From: Alkalihalobacillus sp. TS-13
GTDB lineage: Bacteria > Bacillota > Bacilli > Bacillales > Fictibacillaceae
Reading direction: 5' to 3'
DNA length: 64,000 nucleotides
Assembly (NCBI RefSeq): GCF_019720915.1
Contig: NZ_JAHKSI010000005.1
Location: forward strand, 62,001 to 126,000
The notes beneath the pieces were generated by a model. That model had not been told where the DNA came from, made no database searches, and worked only from the letters and a program-made list of their open reading frames with translations. Position numbers and translations under genes: made by a program. Below, in pieces: positions 34,173 through 42,518 of the stretch (its first letter is position 1; each line of letters begins with the position of its first letter).

Positions 34173-34877
34173 TCAATCTTCCTCTGGTGTATCTGTTTGT
34201 AACTTTTTCCGCCTTGCTAGATGTTTCTCAACGAGATAAAGCCCGAACATCAATAGAACCAACCCGTTTCCAATGAATTGAAAAACAAGCTGATAGGAGG
34301 GTTTAAACTTGAAAAATATCAATACCCCTATATAAAAGGCGATGAACGGCACGATGATCAGTCGTTTCGTACTTTTCTTCTCAATTAAGAAAAAATTCTT
34401 CAACCGTTCGTATAAAAGTATGACAACTGCCCAATAAAATAATGAATAGGATAAGCTCAAAGAACCACCAGTCGTCTGAATGAACAACGTCGAGAAAATC
34501 AGGTGTATCCCTAACAATGTCAAAATGATCATGAAATAGATACAAATATATAGGATCATACGGATCATGAATAAATTCGGAAGCTGATCAAACAATAGAC
34601 GTTCTTTATAGCGAAGCCGAAGCTTTCCATAAACGAACATGAAGACGATCGTGCCGGCTATGATACCGAATATATAGGAAGACTCTAAATCATAAAGATA
34701 GAGACTTGATATGTCTTCGATGGTCAGATCAGAAAAGAATAATCTGCGAATGAATACCAGCAGATAAACCATTCCGTATCCAATAAAGAAAATAGAGGCT
34801 AACTTGAACCATTGGGGTCCAGTCGTTTCTTTCACTTTCTTTTTTCGATTCTTTCTCTCCTGACGTAATGAAGTCAT
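34173..34877 (-). CDS. polytopic membrane protein of unknown function
   Basis: This 234-residue protein has a short basic N-terminus (MTSLRQERKNRKKKVKE) and about six hydrophobic segments: residues ~25-43, 63-83, 104-126, 133-155, 174-190 and 195-215. I do not recognise a family. The start at 34877 is chosen because GAGGACCCTGAG precedes it. The in-frame extension to 35129 runs into repeat A5 and is an artefact of the repeat. The gene interrupts the pbpF-hemE order seen in B. subtilis, so it was probably inserted here along with the chemoreceptor. Confidence 0.6.
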   Translation of the reverse strand: MTSLRQERKNRKKKVKETTGPQWFKLASIFFIGYGMVYLLVFIRRLFFSDLTIEDISSLYLYDLESSYIFGIIAGTIVFMFVYGKLRLRYKERLLFDQLPNLFMIRMILYICIYFMIILTLLGIHLIFSTLFIQTTGGSLSLSYSLFYWAVVILLYERLKNFFLIEKKSTKRLIIVPFIAFYIGVLIFFKFKPSYQLVFQFIGNGLVLLMFGLYLVEKHLARRKKLQTDTPEED

Positions 34878-34934
34878 CTCAGGGTCCTCACTTTCAACAT
34901 TTCGAACATACGAAAGAGATTTTACAACAAGCTT

Positions 34935-35395
34935 TGTTATAATACTTTGTTGATTTTCCCGAAATTTACGACACTCCTGCGGGAAAAGCGAGCCAGGCGA
35001 GACCCCGCACTCTTTAAAAGGATCTTCGACTAAAAACCACCGTCTCCTGCGCCTGTGGTTACTCGGCGCAAAACTGCAAAGTTGGATTTTAACTCCGTGG
35101 TCTTGTAGTGATCGTCGAAGCCAGTACAATGAGGAGGCTCGTGGAAGTAGGCAAATGCAAGGAAGTGATGTCTAGCTCAGCGATTAGTTACTTGGATCAC
35201 TTCAAACTTCCCGTGGCGGTTGACACATTGATTGACATCCTTATGAGTGGGCCCGCGCAGAACCAAGTCTTGCTTGGTTCGAGCCTCATCTGTTTTCCAG
35301 TGACATTCGTGACTAATCGGGTCGCTTCCGCTTTACGTTCGCGCGCGGAAAGGGAGTGAATTTCGAAGGAAGCAACAATACGAATACAGCCTTAC
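34935..35395 (+). repeat. Family A intergenic repeat, copy A5
   Basis: A plus-orientation copy in the gap before hemE. It has ACTCCTGCGGGAAAAGCGAG, a private hairpin-rich module around 35028-35115, the GATGTCTAGCTCAGCGATTA segment, the GACATCCTTATGAGT module shared with A2, and the GGGTCGCTTCCGCTTT block. The remaining part of the gap (35396-35626) holds the likely hemE promoter. Confidence 0.85.
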
Positions 35396-35529
35396 AAGTA
35401 AAACATTCAGCGTTCAAAGTATACCCAACACCGTTCCATATGAAACAGGGGTATATTTTGCGACTAATTTATGACAGTTCGCTTGAGATAGTATACAACG
35501 ATTAGTAGAACAAGTATAGTGATAATGGT

Positions 35530-35535
35530 TATAAT
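35530..35535 (+). promoter_or_regulatory. probable -10 of the hem operon
   Basis: TATAAT lies in GGTTATAATATG about 95 bases before hemE. The hexamer 17 bases upstream (AGAACA) is a poor -35, so an activator or another sigma factor may be needed. Confidence 0.35.
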
Positions 35536-35626
35536 ATGACATTGATTTTATTTTCTTTTACAATGATAAGTATGAAAACATTGTAACGGAGCTACACTAG
35601 GCTTTGCTGATGAAAGGTGATTGATG

Positions 35627-36658
35627 ATGACAAAAGTTTTTAACGACCAGTTTTTAAAAGCATGCAGGGGTGAAGAAGTATCTCATGTTCCGGTCTGGTA
35701 CATGAGACAGGCGGGACGTTCGCAGCCTGAATACCGGAAAATCAAAGAAAAATATTCTCTGTTTGAAATTACCCACCGTCCTGAATTATGTGCAGAAGTG
35801 ACCCGTCTACCTGTCGAACAGTACAATGTCGATGCGGCAATTTTGTATAAAGATATTATGACACCACTACCTGCAATCGGTGTTGATGTAGAAATCAAGT
35901 CGGGAATTGGTCCAGTCATCGACAATCCGATCCGCTCTTTGGCTAATGTGGAACGTCTTGGGGAAATCGATCCTGCGCAAGATGTTCCATATGTATTAGA
36001 TACAATCAAATTACTCCGTGAACAACTTTCGGTACCATTGATCAGTTTCAGTGGGGCACCTTTTACACTTGCAAGCTATATGATTGAAGGCGGTCCATCA
36101 AAAAACTACTATAAAACGAAAGCGTTCATGTATTCTGAACCAGAAGCATGGTTCAAATTGATGGACAAGCTTGGGGAAACAGCGATCCGTTATGTGAAAT
36201 CCCAAATCGCGGCGGGAGCTCAAGCGATCCAGATTTTCGATTCATGGGTGGGTACGTTGAATGTCGCAGATTACCGCACCTTTATAAAGCCTGTGATGGA
36301 AAAGATCTTTACAGAACTTAAAGAGGAAAATGTACCGCTGATCATGTTCGGAGTCGGTGCAAGCCATTTGGCAAACGATTGGAATGATCTTCCTCTTGAT
36401 GTCGTCGGTCTTGATTGGAGACTGCCGATAAAAGAGGCACGTGCACGCGGCGTCAACAAAACCGTCCAGGGTAATCTGGAACCAGCATTGCTGTTAGCTC
36501 CTTGGGATGTGATTGAGGAAAGAACGAAGGAAATCCTTGATCAAGGGACAGAATCATCCAAATTCATTTTCAATCTGGGACACGGGGTTTTCCCGGACGT
36601 TAATCCAGATACACTAAAAAGACTTACAGCTTTTGTTCACGAATATACTTCGAAATAA
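35627..36658 (+). CDS. hemE: uroporphyrinogen decarboxylase HemE
   Basis: HemE removes the four acetate carboxyls of uroporphyrinogen III to give coproporphyrinogen III. The 343-residue protein has the signature [16 protein letters not shown] near the N-terminus with the substrate-binding Arg residues, [14 protein letters not shown] with the catalytic Asp region, and the C-terminal [11 protein letters not shown]. It is very close to B. subtilis HemE throughout. Three in-frame starts (TTG 35621, ATG 35624, ATG 35627) follow AAAGGTGAT; 35627 has the best spacing. It is the first gene of the hemE-hemH-hemY operon. Confidence 0.97.
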   Translation: MTKVFNDQFLKACRGEEVSHVPVWYMRQAGRSQPEYRKIKEKYSLFEITHRPELCAEVTRLPVEQYNVDAAILYKDIMTPLPAIGVDVEIKSGIGPVIDNPIRSLANVERLGEIDPAQDVPYVLDTIKLLREQLSVPLISFSGAPFTLASYMIEGGPSKNYYKTKAFMYSEPEAWFKLMDKLGETAIRYVKSQIAAGAQAIQIFDSWVGTLNVADYRTFIKPVMEKIFTELKEENVPLIMFGVGASHLANDWNDLPLDVVGLDWRLPIKEARARGVNKTVQGNLEPALLLAPWDVIEERTKEILDQGTESSKFIFNLGHGVFPDVNPDTLKRLTAFVHEYTSK

Positions 36659-36679
36659 CCGATAGATGGGGTGAGAGTT

Positions 36680-37618
36680 TTGACGAAGCGGAAAGTAGGC
36701 GTTCTTGTGATGGCCTATGGCACACCAAGAAGTCCAGAAGAAATCGAATCATACTATACTCATATACGAAGAGGGAAGAAGCCACCCCAAGAAGACCTTC
36801 AGGATTTGATCAATCGTTATGAAGCAATCGGTGGTGTTTCTCCGCTTGCGAAAATAACAGATGACCAGAAACATAAATTAGAAGATAAACTGAATGAAAT
36901 GCATGATGATATTGAGTTCAAGGCTTACTTGGGATTGAAACATATCGATCCGTTTGTGGAAGATGCAGTTCAAGCGATGAAGAGGGATGGCATACAGGAA
37001 GCGATCAGCATCGTCCTGGCACCTCATTATTCTACGTTTTCTGTAAAATCCTATAATGGACGAGCAATTGAAGAGGCAGAACGAATCGGCGGACCGAAAA
37101 TTTCACCTGTCGATGATTGGTATGCTGAACCGGGGTATATCAACTATTGGGCAGAACATATCAAAGAAACCTTTAAAGAGATCACAGAAAGTGAACATGA
37201 TCGATCAATTGTCATTTTTTCTGCGCACAGCTTACCACAGCGCATCACCCAAATCGGTGATCCTTATCCTGAGCAGTTGCAAGAAACAGCTGACTTGGTT
37301 GCGGAAGAGGCAGGACTTCAACATTACACGATTGGCTGGCAAAGTGCAGGTAACACGCCAGAACCATGGATCGGTCCCGATGTTCAGGATCTTACACAAG
37401 ATTTATTCGAACAGGAAGGATATAAGCATTTCATCTACTGTCCTGTAGGATTTGTAGCAGAGCATTTAGAGGTGCTGTACGATAACGACTACGAATGTAA
37501 AGTGGTGACAGATAAACTAGGTGCATCCTATTATCGCCCTGAAATGCCGAATGCAAAACCAGAATTCATCGAGACCTTAGCTAGAGTAGTGACGAAAAAG
37601 CTGGAAAGCCGGGATTGA
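36680..37618 (+). CDS. hemH: coproporphyrin ferrochelatase HemH/CpfC
   Basis: This enzyme inserts ferrous iron into coproporphyrin III in the Gram-positive heme pathway. The 312-residue soluble protein has [15 protein letters not shown] at the N-terminus, the metal-site His in [24 protein letters not shown], and the conserved Glu in [15 protein letters not shown]. It is collinear with B. subtilis HemH. The TTG at 36680 is preferred: it aligns with the B. subtilis N-terminus and has GGGGTGAG at proper spacing, whereas the upstream GTG at 36671 lies inside that SD. Its stop lies just before the hemY start. Confidence 0.96.
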   Translation: MTKRKVGVLVMAYGTPRSPEEIESYYTHIRRGKKPPQEDLQDLINRYEAIGGVSPLAKITDDQKHKLEDKLNEMHDDIEFKAYLGLKHIDPFVEDAVQAMKRDGIQEAISIVLAPHYSTFSVKSYNGRAIEEAERIGGPKISPVDDWYAEPGYINYWAEHIKETFKEITESEHDRSIVIFSAHSLPQRITQIGDPYPEQLQETADLVAEEAGLQHYTIGWQSAGNTPEPWIGPDVQDLTQDLFEQEGYKHFIYCPVGFVAEHLEVLYDNDYECKVVTDKLGASYYRPEMPNAKPEFIETLARVVTKKLESRD

Positions 37619-37620
37619 CC

Positions 37621-39018
37621 ATGAAACACGTTGTTATTGTCGGTGGAGGGATTACAGGCCTTTCCGCCGCTTTTTCTTTACAAAACCAAATAGAAGATAA
37701 GAATCTTCCAATCAGGGTTACTCTCATTGAAGCTGAAAACCGTTTAGGCGGGAAAATCCGCACCGAGTATCATGATGACTTCGTGATCGAGCGTGGTCCA
37801 GACTCTTATTTGAAACGTAAAAAAGCGATGACGGATCTTATTGAAAGGCTGGGGCTCGACTATGATCTTGTAAACAATCATGCGGGGCAAGCTTACATTC
37901 TTCACGGTACAAACCTCTATCCGATGCCTGAAGGGGCAGTAATGGGTGTGCCGACGGAAATCAGTCCATTCTTGGCAAGTGGTTTGTTCTCATTAAAAGG
38001 AAAAGCACGTGCTGGGCTGGATCTTGTCTTACCTAAAAGTCGTACCAAAGGAGATCAATCTGTTGGTGCCTTTTTCAAACGTCGACTAGGTGATGAAGTG
38101 GTTGAAAACTTAATTGAACCTCTGTTGTCTGGTGTTTATGCAGGAAATATCGATAAAATCAGTTTGGAGTCGACATTCCCGCAATTCCAGGATATCGAAT
38201 CACAGTACCGAAGCTTGATTATGGGAATGAAGCAAACCAAGCCAAAGAAAAGTGAAAAATCCTCTAAGGGTGCCTTTTTGACGTTGAAAAAGGGACTGTC
38301 TTCCTTAGTGAAAGCATTGGAAGATTCCCTTGCTGGTCGAGTGGAGTTGAAAATCGGCACAACAGTGGAAGGATTGAACAAATCCGATAGTGGATATGCA
38401 CTGCATCTTTCTGATGGGGCACAGATTGAGGCTGATGAGGTGGTCATGACGGTGCCAGCTAGGAAAGCAGCGAAATTTTTCAACGATGATATTAAAGAAC
38501 TGATCGGTGAGGTTCCTGCTACGTCAGTAGCAACAATAGCGATGGCCTTTCCTGAGTCAGCCATCCCCGGATCTTTTGATGGAACGGGTTTTGTCATATC
38601 CAAGAAATCACCGTTTACAATTACGGCATGTACATGGACAAACTTGAAATGGCCGCATACGACACCAGCAGGACACGTCTTGTTAAGGTGTTATGTGGGG
38701 AGGGAACATGATCAAGCAATAGTTGATGAATCTGATGAAACGATTCTTTCAAAAACATTGGCAGACTTGCAGAAAATCATGAAGATCGAGGACAAACCGG
38801 AGTTTTATTACGTCACTCGATGGAAGAAAGCGATGCCGCAGTATCTTGTCGGGCATCTTGAACGGAAAAAACAATTGCATGAACGAATGGAAAAACACTA
38901 TCCTGGAATACAGATTACCGGAGCATCTCTGGATGGAATCGGACTTCCTGATTGTGTAGTCGCTGGAGAAAATGCAGCAGACAAAGTGATCAAGACTTTG
39001 ACAGAAAAGGCAATTTAA
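37621..39018 (+). CDS. hemY: coproporphyrinogen III oxidase HemY/CgoX
   Basis: This FAD-dependent oxidase converts coproporphyrinogen III to coproporphyrin III, the substrate of HemH in this pathway; it was formerly called protoporphyrinogen oxidase. The 466-residue protein has the dinucleotide-binding VIVGGGITGLSAAF at residues 5-18, EAENRLGGKIRT, and the C-terminal FAD contact GASLDGIGLPDCVVAGENAA. The start ATG lies two bases after the hemH stop, so translation is coupled. It closes the operon; no terminator is evident until the hairpin at 39325, beyond repeat array B3. Confidence 0.95.
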   Translation: MKHVVIVGGGITGLSAAFSLQNQIEDKNLPIRVTLIEAENRLGGKIRTEYHDDFVIERGPDSYLKRKKAMTDLIERLGLDYDLVNNHAGQAYILHGTNLYPMPEGAVMGVPTEISPFLASGLFSLKGKARAGLDLVLPKSRTKGDQSVGAFFKRRLGDEVVENLIEPLLSGVYAGNIDKISLESTFPQFQDIESQYRSLIMGMKQTKPKKSEKSSKGAFLTLKKGLSSLVKALEDSLAGRVELKIGTTVEGLNKSDSGYALHLSDGAQIEADEVVMTVPARKAAKFFNDDIKELIGEVPATSVATIAMAFPESAIPGSFDGTGFVISKKSPFTITACTWTNLKWPHTTPAGHVLLRCYVGREHDQAIVDESDETILSKTLADLQKIMKIEDKPEFYYVTRWKKAMPQYLVGHLERKKQLHERMEKHYPGIQITGASLDGIGLPDCVVAGENAADKVIKTLTEKAI

Positions 39019-39039
39019 CCTGGTTATATAAAGTGGAAT

Positions 39040-39291
39040 AGCAGTGGCATAAGTGCTGAGCATAGGGGAATCTTCAAGCCTCGTAGCTGCAACAGTTTCG
39101 GAAGACCCTTAGCGGACACAGGAGACCTTATTTTCCTAAAAATCGTTCATTTATAAAAATAACGGACACCAGAGCTCTTATTTCGTTAAAATCTTAGTAA
39201 ATCAGCTCAATTGTCACAGATAACGCCCCTGGTGTCCGATAAATTCTAGAACACCGCATTTTGTGACCAAATAACGTCCCTGGTGTCCGTT
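39040..39291. repeat. Family B inverted array, copy B3 with flank
   Basis: Two forward units start at 39111 (AGCGGACACAGGAGACCTTA) and about 39163 (AACGGACACCAGAGCTCTTA); two reverse units end near 39237 and 39291 (CCCTGGTGTCCGTTA). The left flank GAGCATAGGGGAATCTTCAA and the first unit reappear inverted at the right end of B5 (48800-48885), so the repeated unit is larger than the array itself. Confidence 0.85.
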
Positions 39292-39322
39292 ACGATTTTA
39301 GGAAAATCCTTATAACCCAATA

Positions 39323-39376
39323 AAGGCTGACCCAAACATGGTGGAAATTGATGTTTTGGGTCAGCCCTTTTTTGGT
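39323..39376 (+). terminator. terminator downstream of hemY
   Basis: GGCTGACCCAAACAT and ATGTTTTGGGTCAGCC form a long stem followed by CTTTTTT. Confidence 0.85.
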
Positions 39377-39400
39377 GTCAGACAAGTTGTCTGCTATAAT
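39372..39400 (+). promoter_or_regulatory. promoter of the KinB-like gene
   Basis: TTGGTG (39372-39377), a 17-base spacer, and TATAAT (39395-39400) within an extended TGCTATAAT form a good vegetative promoter 40 bases before the start codon. Confidence 0.7.
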
Positions 39401-39441
39401 GACAAAGAAACATTGTAACGTCATAAATAGAGGGAAAAAGA

Positions 39442-40698
39442 ATGGCCGAATTACTAAAACCGATCTTTGTTAACATTTCAATTATAGTTTCATTAACCTT
39501 TATTGCGAATCTAATCTATCCATTCAATGCAAAGGGTGGGACTTCCTTTAAACAAAAGTTGTTCTTCGGGATAATCAGTTCAATAGCTGCACTTAGCTGC
39601 ATGTATTATCCGATTGATGGCTTTAGGTCAACTGTTTTCGATCTACGGACAGTACCTTTGATCGTCGTGACCCTTTATGCGGGGCTGACTCCTGGAGTGA
39701 TGTGCAGTCTGGTGATCATTTTTAGCCGTTTAAGCATCGGTGGTGAATACGCCTGGGTTGGTGTGCTGATTACGATTGTGGCACTTTTGATAGGATTCGC
39801 CTATTCGCAATTGTTCAATGAAGCTCTTAAGAAATGGAAGCCTGGATTGCTTGCAGGATTTTTATTTTTTCTTTTTTATGTTCTCATCCTTAATATTTAT
39901 GTCGATTTTTTACCTATCCAGTTTTATCTCATTTATTTCATCGCTTTCTATTCGACTTATTTTCTATTGATTTTCTTAATTGACAGATTGATAAGGATCA
40001 ATCTGCAGTTGGAAGAGACGATTTATTTGGGAAAGCTTTCAGTAGTTGGACAAATGGCAGCATCAATTGCCCATGAAATTCGTAACCCTCTTACGACTGT
40101 CCGTGGAATGGTCCAGTTCCTTTCCCTTCATACAGAAGACCGGCAGTTGAAACAGCATGCTCCTTTGATGATTGATGAGCTGGACAGGAGCAATAAAATC
40201 ATTTCAGATTACCTTTCTTTAGTGAAACCCAGTGAAATGAAACTTAGTGATGTTGACTTGAAACAAGTTGTTGAGAATATTGCCCATTTATTATCTCCAC
40301 TAGGTGCTTTCAATAATGTAATGATTAAAACAGAGCTTTCGGAACCTTTTTATGTGAAAGCAGATGAACAACAATTGAAACAGTGCTTGATCAACTTGAT
40401 AAAAAATGGGATTGAAGCAATCGATGGCGGCGGCACGATTCATGTAAGGTGCCAACAGAATACTTCCAATTCTGTAGATCTTTTGATAGAAGATACCGGT
40501 AAAGGAATGACCCATGAAGATCTGCAAAAGGTGGGTCTCCCATTCTATACGACTAAAACAAAAGGGACAGGCTTAGGGACGATGATTACCTATCGATTAG
40601 TCAATAATATGAAGGGATCGATCGTTTATAACAGTGTTCCAGATAAAGGAACAACTGTAACCGTCAGACTCCCTCTTGCTAGAGAAGATAAAAATTGA
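39442..40698 (+). CDS. sporulation-type sensor histidine kinase, KinB-like
   Basis: This is a 418-residue membrane kinase. The first ~190 residues form six hydrophobic segments in the 5TM-5TMR_LYT arrangement of KinB, with almost no extracytoplasmic domain. The catalytic part has the phosphoacceptor His in SIAHEIRNPLTTVRG, the N box NLIKNGIEA, DTGKGM and GTGLGTMITYRLV. Such orphan kinases feed the sporulation phosphorelay through Spo0F in Bacillus. No response-regulator gene is adjacent, in keeping with this. B. subtilis KinB is paired with kapB, which is absent here. A short terminator follows. Confidence 0.8.
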   Translation: MAELLKPIFVNISIIVSLTFIANLIYPFNAKGGTSFKQKLFFGIISSIAALSCMYYPIDGFRSTVFDLRTVPLIVVTLYAGLTPGVMCSLVIIFSRLSIGGEYAWVGVLITIVALLIGFAYSQLFNEALKKWKPGLLAGFLFFLFYVLILNIYVDFLPIQFYLIYFIAFYSTYFLLIFLIDRLIRINLQLEETIYLGKLSVVGQMAASIAHEIRNPLTTVRGMVQFLSLHTEDRQLKQHAPLMIDELDRSNKIISDYLSLVKPSEMKLSDVDLKQVVENIAHLLSPLGAFNNVMIKTELSEPFYVKADEQQLKQCLINLIKNGIEAIDGGGTIHVRCQQNTSNSVDLLIEDTGKGMTHEDLQKVGLPFYTTKTKGTGLGTMITYRLVNNMKGSIVYNSVPDKGTTVTVRLPLAREDKN

Positions 40699-40703
40699 CA
40701 AGC

Positions 40704-40738
40704 TAAAAAATGAGCAATTTAAGCTCGTTTTTTTGTCT
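40704..40738 (+). terminator. terminator after the KinB-like gene
   Basis: GAGC and GCTC with flanking A and T runs form a small hairpin followed by GTTTTTTTG. Confidence 0.6.
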
Positions 40739-41096
40739 TTGGCTTTGTTAAGAAAGATGTTGATTCCTTCGAAATATTCCTTCGAAATTCACTCCTTTCC
40801 GCGGGCACAAGAAAAGCGGAAGCGACCCGTTTAGTCACGCAGGTCACTGGAGGACTGACGAGGAGGCTGTTGCCGACGCAGGAAGTGTGAAGTGATCCAA
40901 GTGACTGGTCGCTGAGCTAGACATCACTTCATTGCATTTACCTACTTCCGCAAGCCTCCTCACTTGTACAGTTCCTTGCGGGGTCTCACCTGGCTTGCTT
41001 TTCCGCAGGAGCCTCGTATATTTCCACTGTCATAACTTTCAGCCCATTTCTTAACAACATTCCATTAGCAACAAACTTTTAGAGAACAGCCTTACA
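40739..41096 (-). repeat. Family A intergenic repeat, copy A6
   Basis: A complete reverse-orientation copy. One end is GGCTTTGTTAAGAAAG; the other is ACAAACTTTTAGAGAACAGC followed by CTT, the reverse complement of the start of A1. It contains the TCCGCGGGC...AAAAGCGGAAGCG hairpin, GACCCGTTTAGTCACGCAGG and the GAAGTGATCC / ACATCACTTC pairing. The following 41097-41308 is AT-rich and holds the capA-like promoter region, with no other gene seen. Confidence 0.88.
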
Positions 41097-41308
41097 AAAA
41101 GTTCGTTGTTATTAAACCTTATGAGACACTTTTGGAAAGCGAGGATATTTCCACCACCATTACATTTGAATTGTGAAAGACAACTATACTAGTTCAAAAA
41201 ACTTTCCTAAAATAACAAAAACAGAAAATGTCAAGTCTTTATTTTAACAAAATAAGTAATATAGTATTATTATAGATTGAGAATTTTTGTTAGGAAAGGT
41301 AATGATGG

Positions 41309-42442
41309 ATGAAAGTATTTTTTGGTTTATGTGTTTCTTTAGTCCTTTTGCTTATGAGTTGCTCACTTCCTTCTGTGGCACCGATAGAGGTTGAAGTCGA
41401 CCCTCCTACTAAGAAGCAATCCCAAAAACAAACGAATAATCAATCCAATAAACCTACTACTAAAATTTCCGAAAAACCTATAAAAACAGCTGATGCAATA
41501 GTCAATCCTATCACAATTTCATTTACTGGAGACATCCTTTTGGATAGTCGAGTTGGAGCAGCAATCGAACAATCTGGTGTAGATTATCCCTATCAATCTG
41601 TCAAGCACATACTACAGAAATCAGATATTACAGTAGGGAATCTTGAAACGTCCGTATCGAGACGCGGGACCCCTGAAGAGAAACTATTTGCTTTCCGTTC
41701 GAAGCCGGAAACACTGAAGGGTCTTGCAGACGCGGGTTATGATATGGTAAGCATCGCTAACAACCATACCCTTGATTACGGAACGGAAGCCTTATTCGAT
41801 ACGATGGATCATTTGAAAAATCATGGGATAGGGTATAGCGGTGCAGGAAAGAACGAAGAAGAAGCCTTTACAGCTTATTACAAGACAGTGAATGGAAAGA
41901 AAGTTGCCATTCTTGGTCTAGGCAGGGTACTGCCATATGCAGACTGGGCTGCTCAACCAGATCGACCTGGAATCGCTTCTGCATATACTTATGAGCCGAT
42001 GATGAAGTATGTAAAGAAAGCTGTTGAAAATTCCGACCATGCGATTGTTTACATACATTGGAATAAAGAAAGAGCAGATTACCCTGAAGACTATGCCCGA
42101 GAAATGGCGAGGAAGTTCATCGATGCAGGAGTTTCGGCTGTAATGGGAAGCCATAGCCATTCATTGATGGGGATCGAATACTATGATGGGGCTCCTATTT
42201 TTTATAGTCTAGGGAACTTCGTATTCACTCAATCTAAAAGCCCTAAAGGTCAAGAGTCAATGATTGTCAATCTCTCTTTTGACGGTGATGAAATAAAGCC
42301 TAATATCATTCCAGCTAAAATCATCAACTATCAACCAACGTTGATGGATGATGCCTATAACCAGTCAATTATCGATAAACTTAACCAACTATCCTATAAT
42401 GCTCGCATCGATCAAAATGGAAATGTTGAATCTGAAGAATAG
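41309..42442 (+). CDS. CapA/PgsA-like lipoprotein (metallophosphatase fold)
   Basis: This 377-residue exported protein has a lipoprotein signal ending LLLMSC (Cys18) and a Gln/Asn/Lys/Thr-rich linker (residues ~33-63). The CapA domain shows FTGDILLD, VGNLETSVS, SIANNHTLDYG, VYIHWNKE and GSHSHSL. CapA-type proteins include PgsA of poly-gamma-glutamate synthesis, and the fold resembles calcineurin-like phosphatases. No pgsB or pgsC genes are adjacent, so the role here, cell-surface polymer related or not, is open. AAAGGTAATGATGG precedes the ATG. A terminator shared with ponA follows. Confidence 0.85.
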   Translation: MKVFFGLCVSLVLLLMSCSLPSVAPIEVEVDPPTKKQSQKQTNNQSNKPTTKISEKPIKTADAIVNPITISFTGDILLDSRVGAAIEQSGVDYPYQSVKHILQKSDITVGNLETSVSRRGTPEEKLFAFRSKPETLKGLADAGYDMVSIANNHTLDYGTEALFDTMDHLKNHGIGYSGAGKNEEEAFTAYYKTVNGKKVAILGLGRVLPYADWAAQPDRPGIASAYTYEPMMKYVKKAVENSDHAIVYIHWNKERADYPEDYAREMARKFIDAGVSAVMGSHSHSLMGIEYYDGAPIFYSLGNFVFTQSKSPKGQESMIVNLSFDGDEIKPNIIPAKIINYQPTLMDDAYNQSIIDKLNQLSYNARIDQNGNVESEE

Positions 42443-42443
42443 A

Positions 42444-42480
42444 AGGAGGGGCTGACATTAGTCAGCCCCCCTTTATATAT
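42444..42480. terminator. terminator between the CapA-like gene and ponA
   Basis: GGGGCTGAC and GTCAGCCCC form a nine-pair stem with a four-base loop and flanking T or A tracts; it can serve both converging genes. Confidence 0.85.
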
Positions 42481-42481
42481 A

Positions 42482-42504
42482 AAAGAAAGTATAAAATACT
42501 TTCT
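42482..42504. repeat. Family C hairpin, copy C3
   Basis: AAAGAAAGTATAAAATACTTTC is the hairpin part of family C without the downstream blocks, lying between the terminator and the ponA stop codon. Confidence 0.6.
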
Positions 42505-42518
42505 TCAATTATTTTAGC

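Noticed and set aside
34878-35129. 84-residue N-terminal extension of the minus-strand membrane protein
   Set aside because: It runs into repeat A5 and lacks an SD, while GAGG lies correctly before the ATG at 34877.
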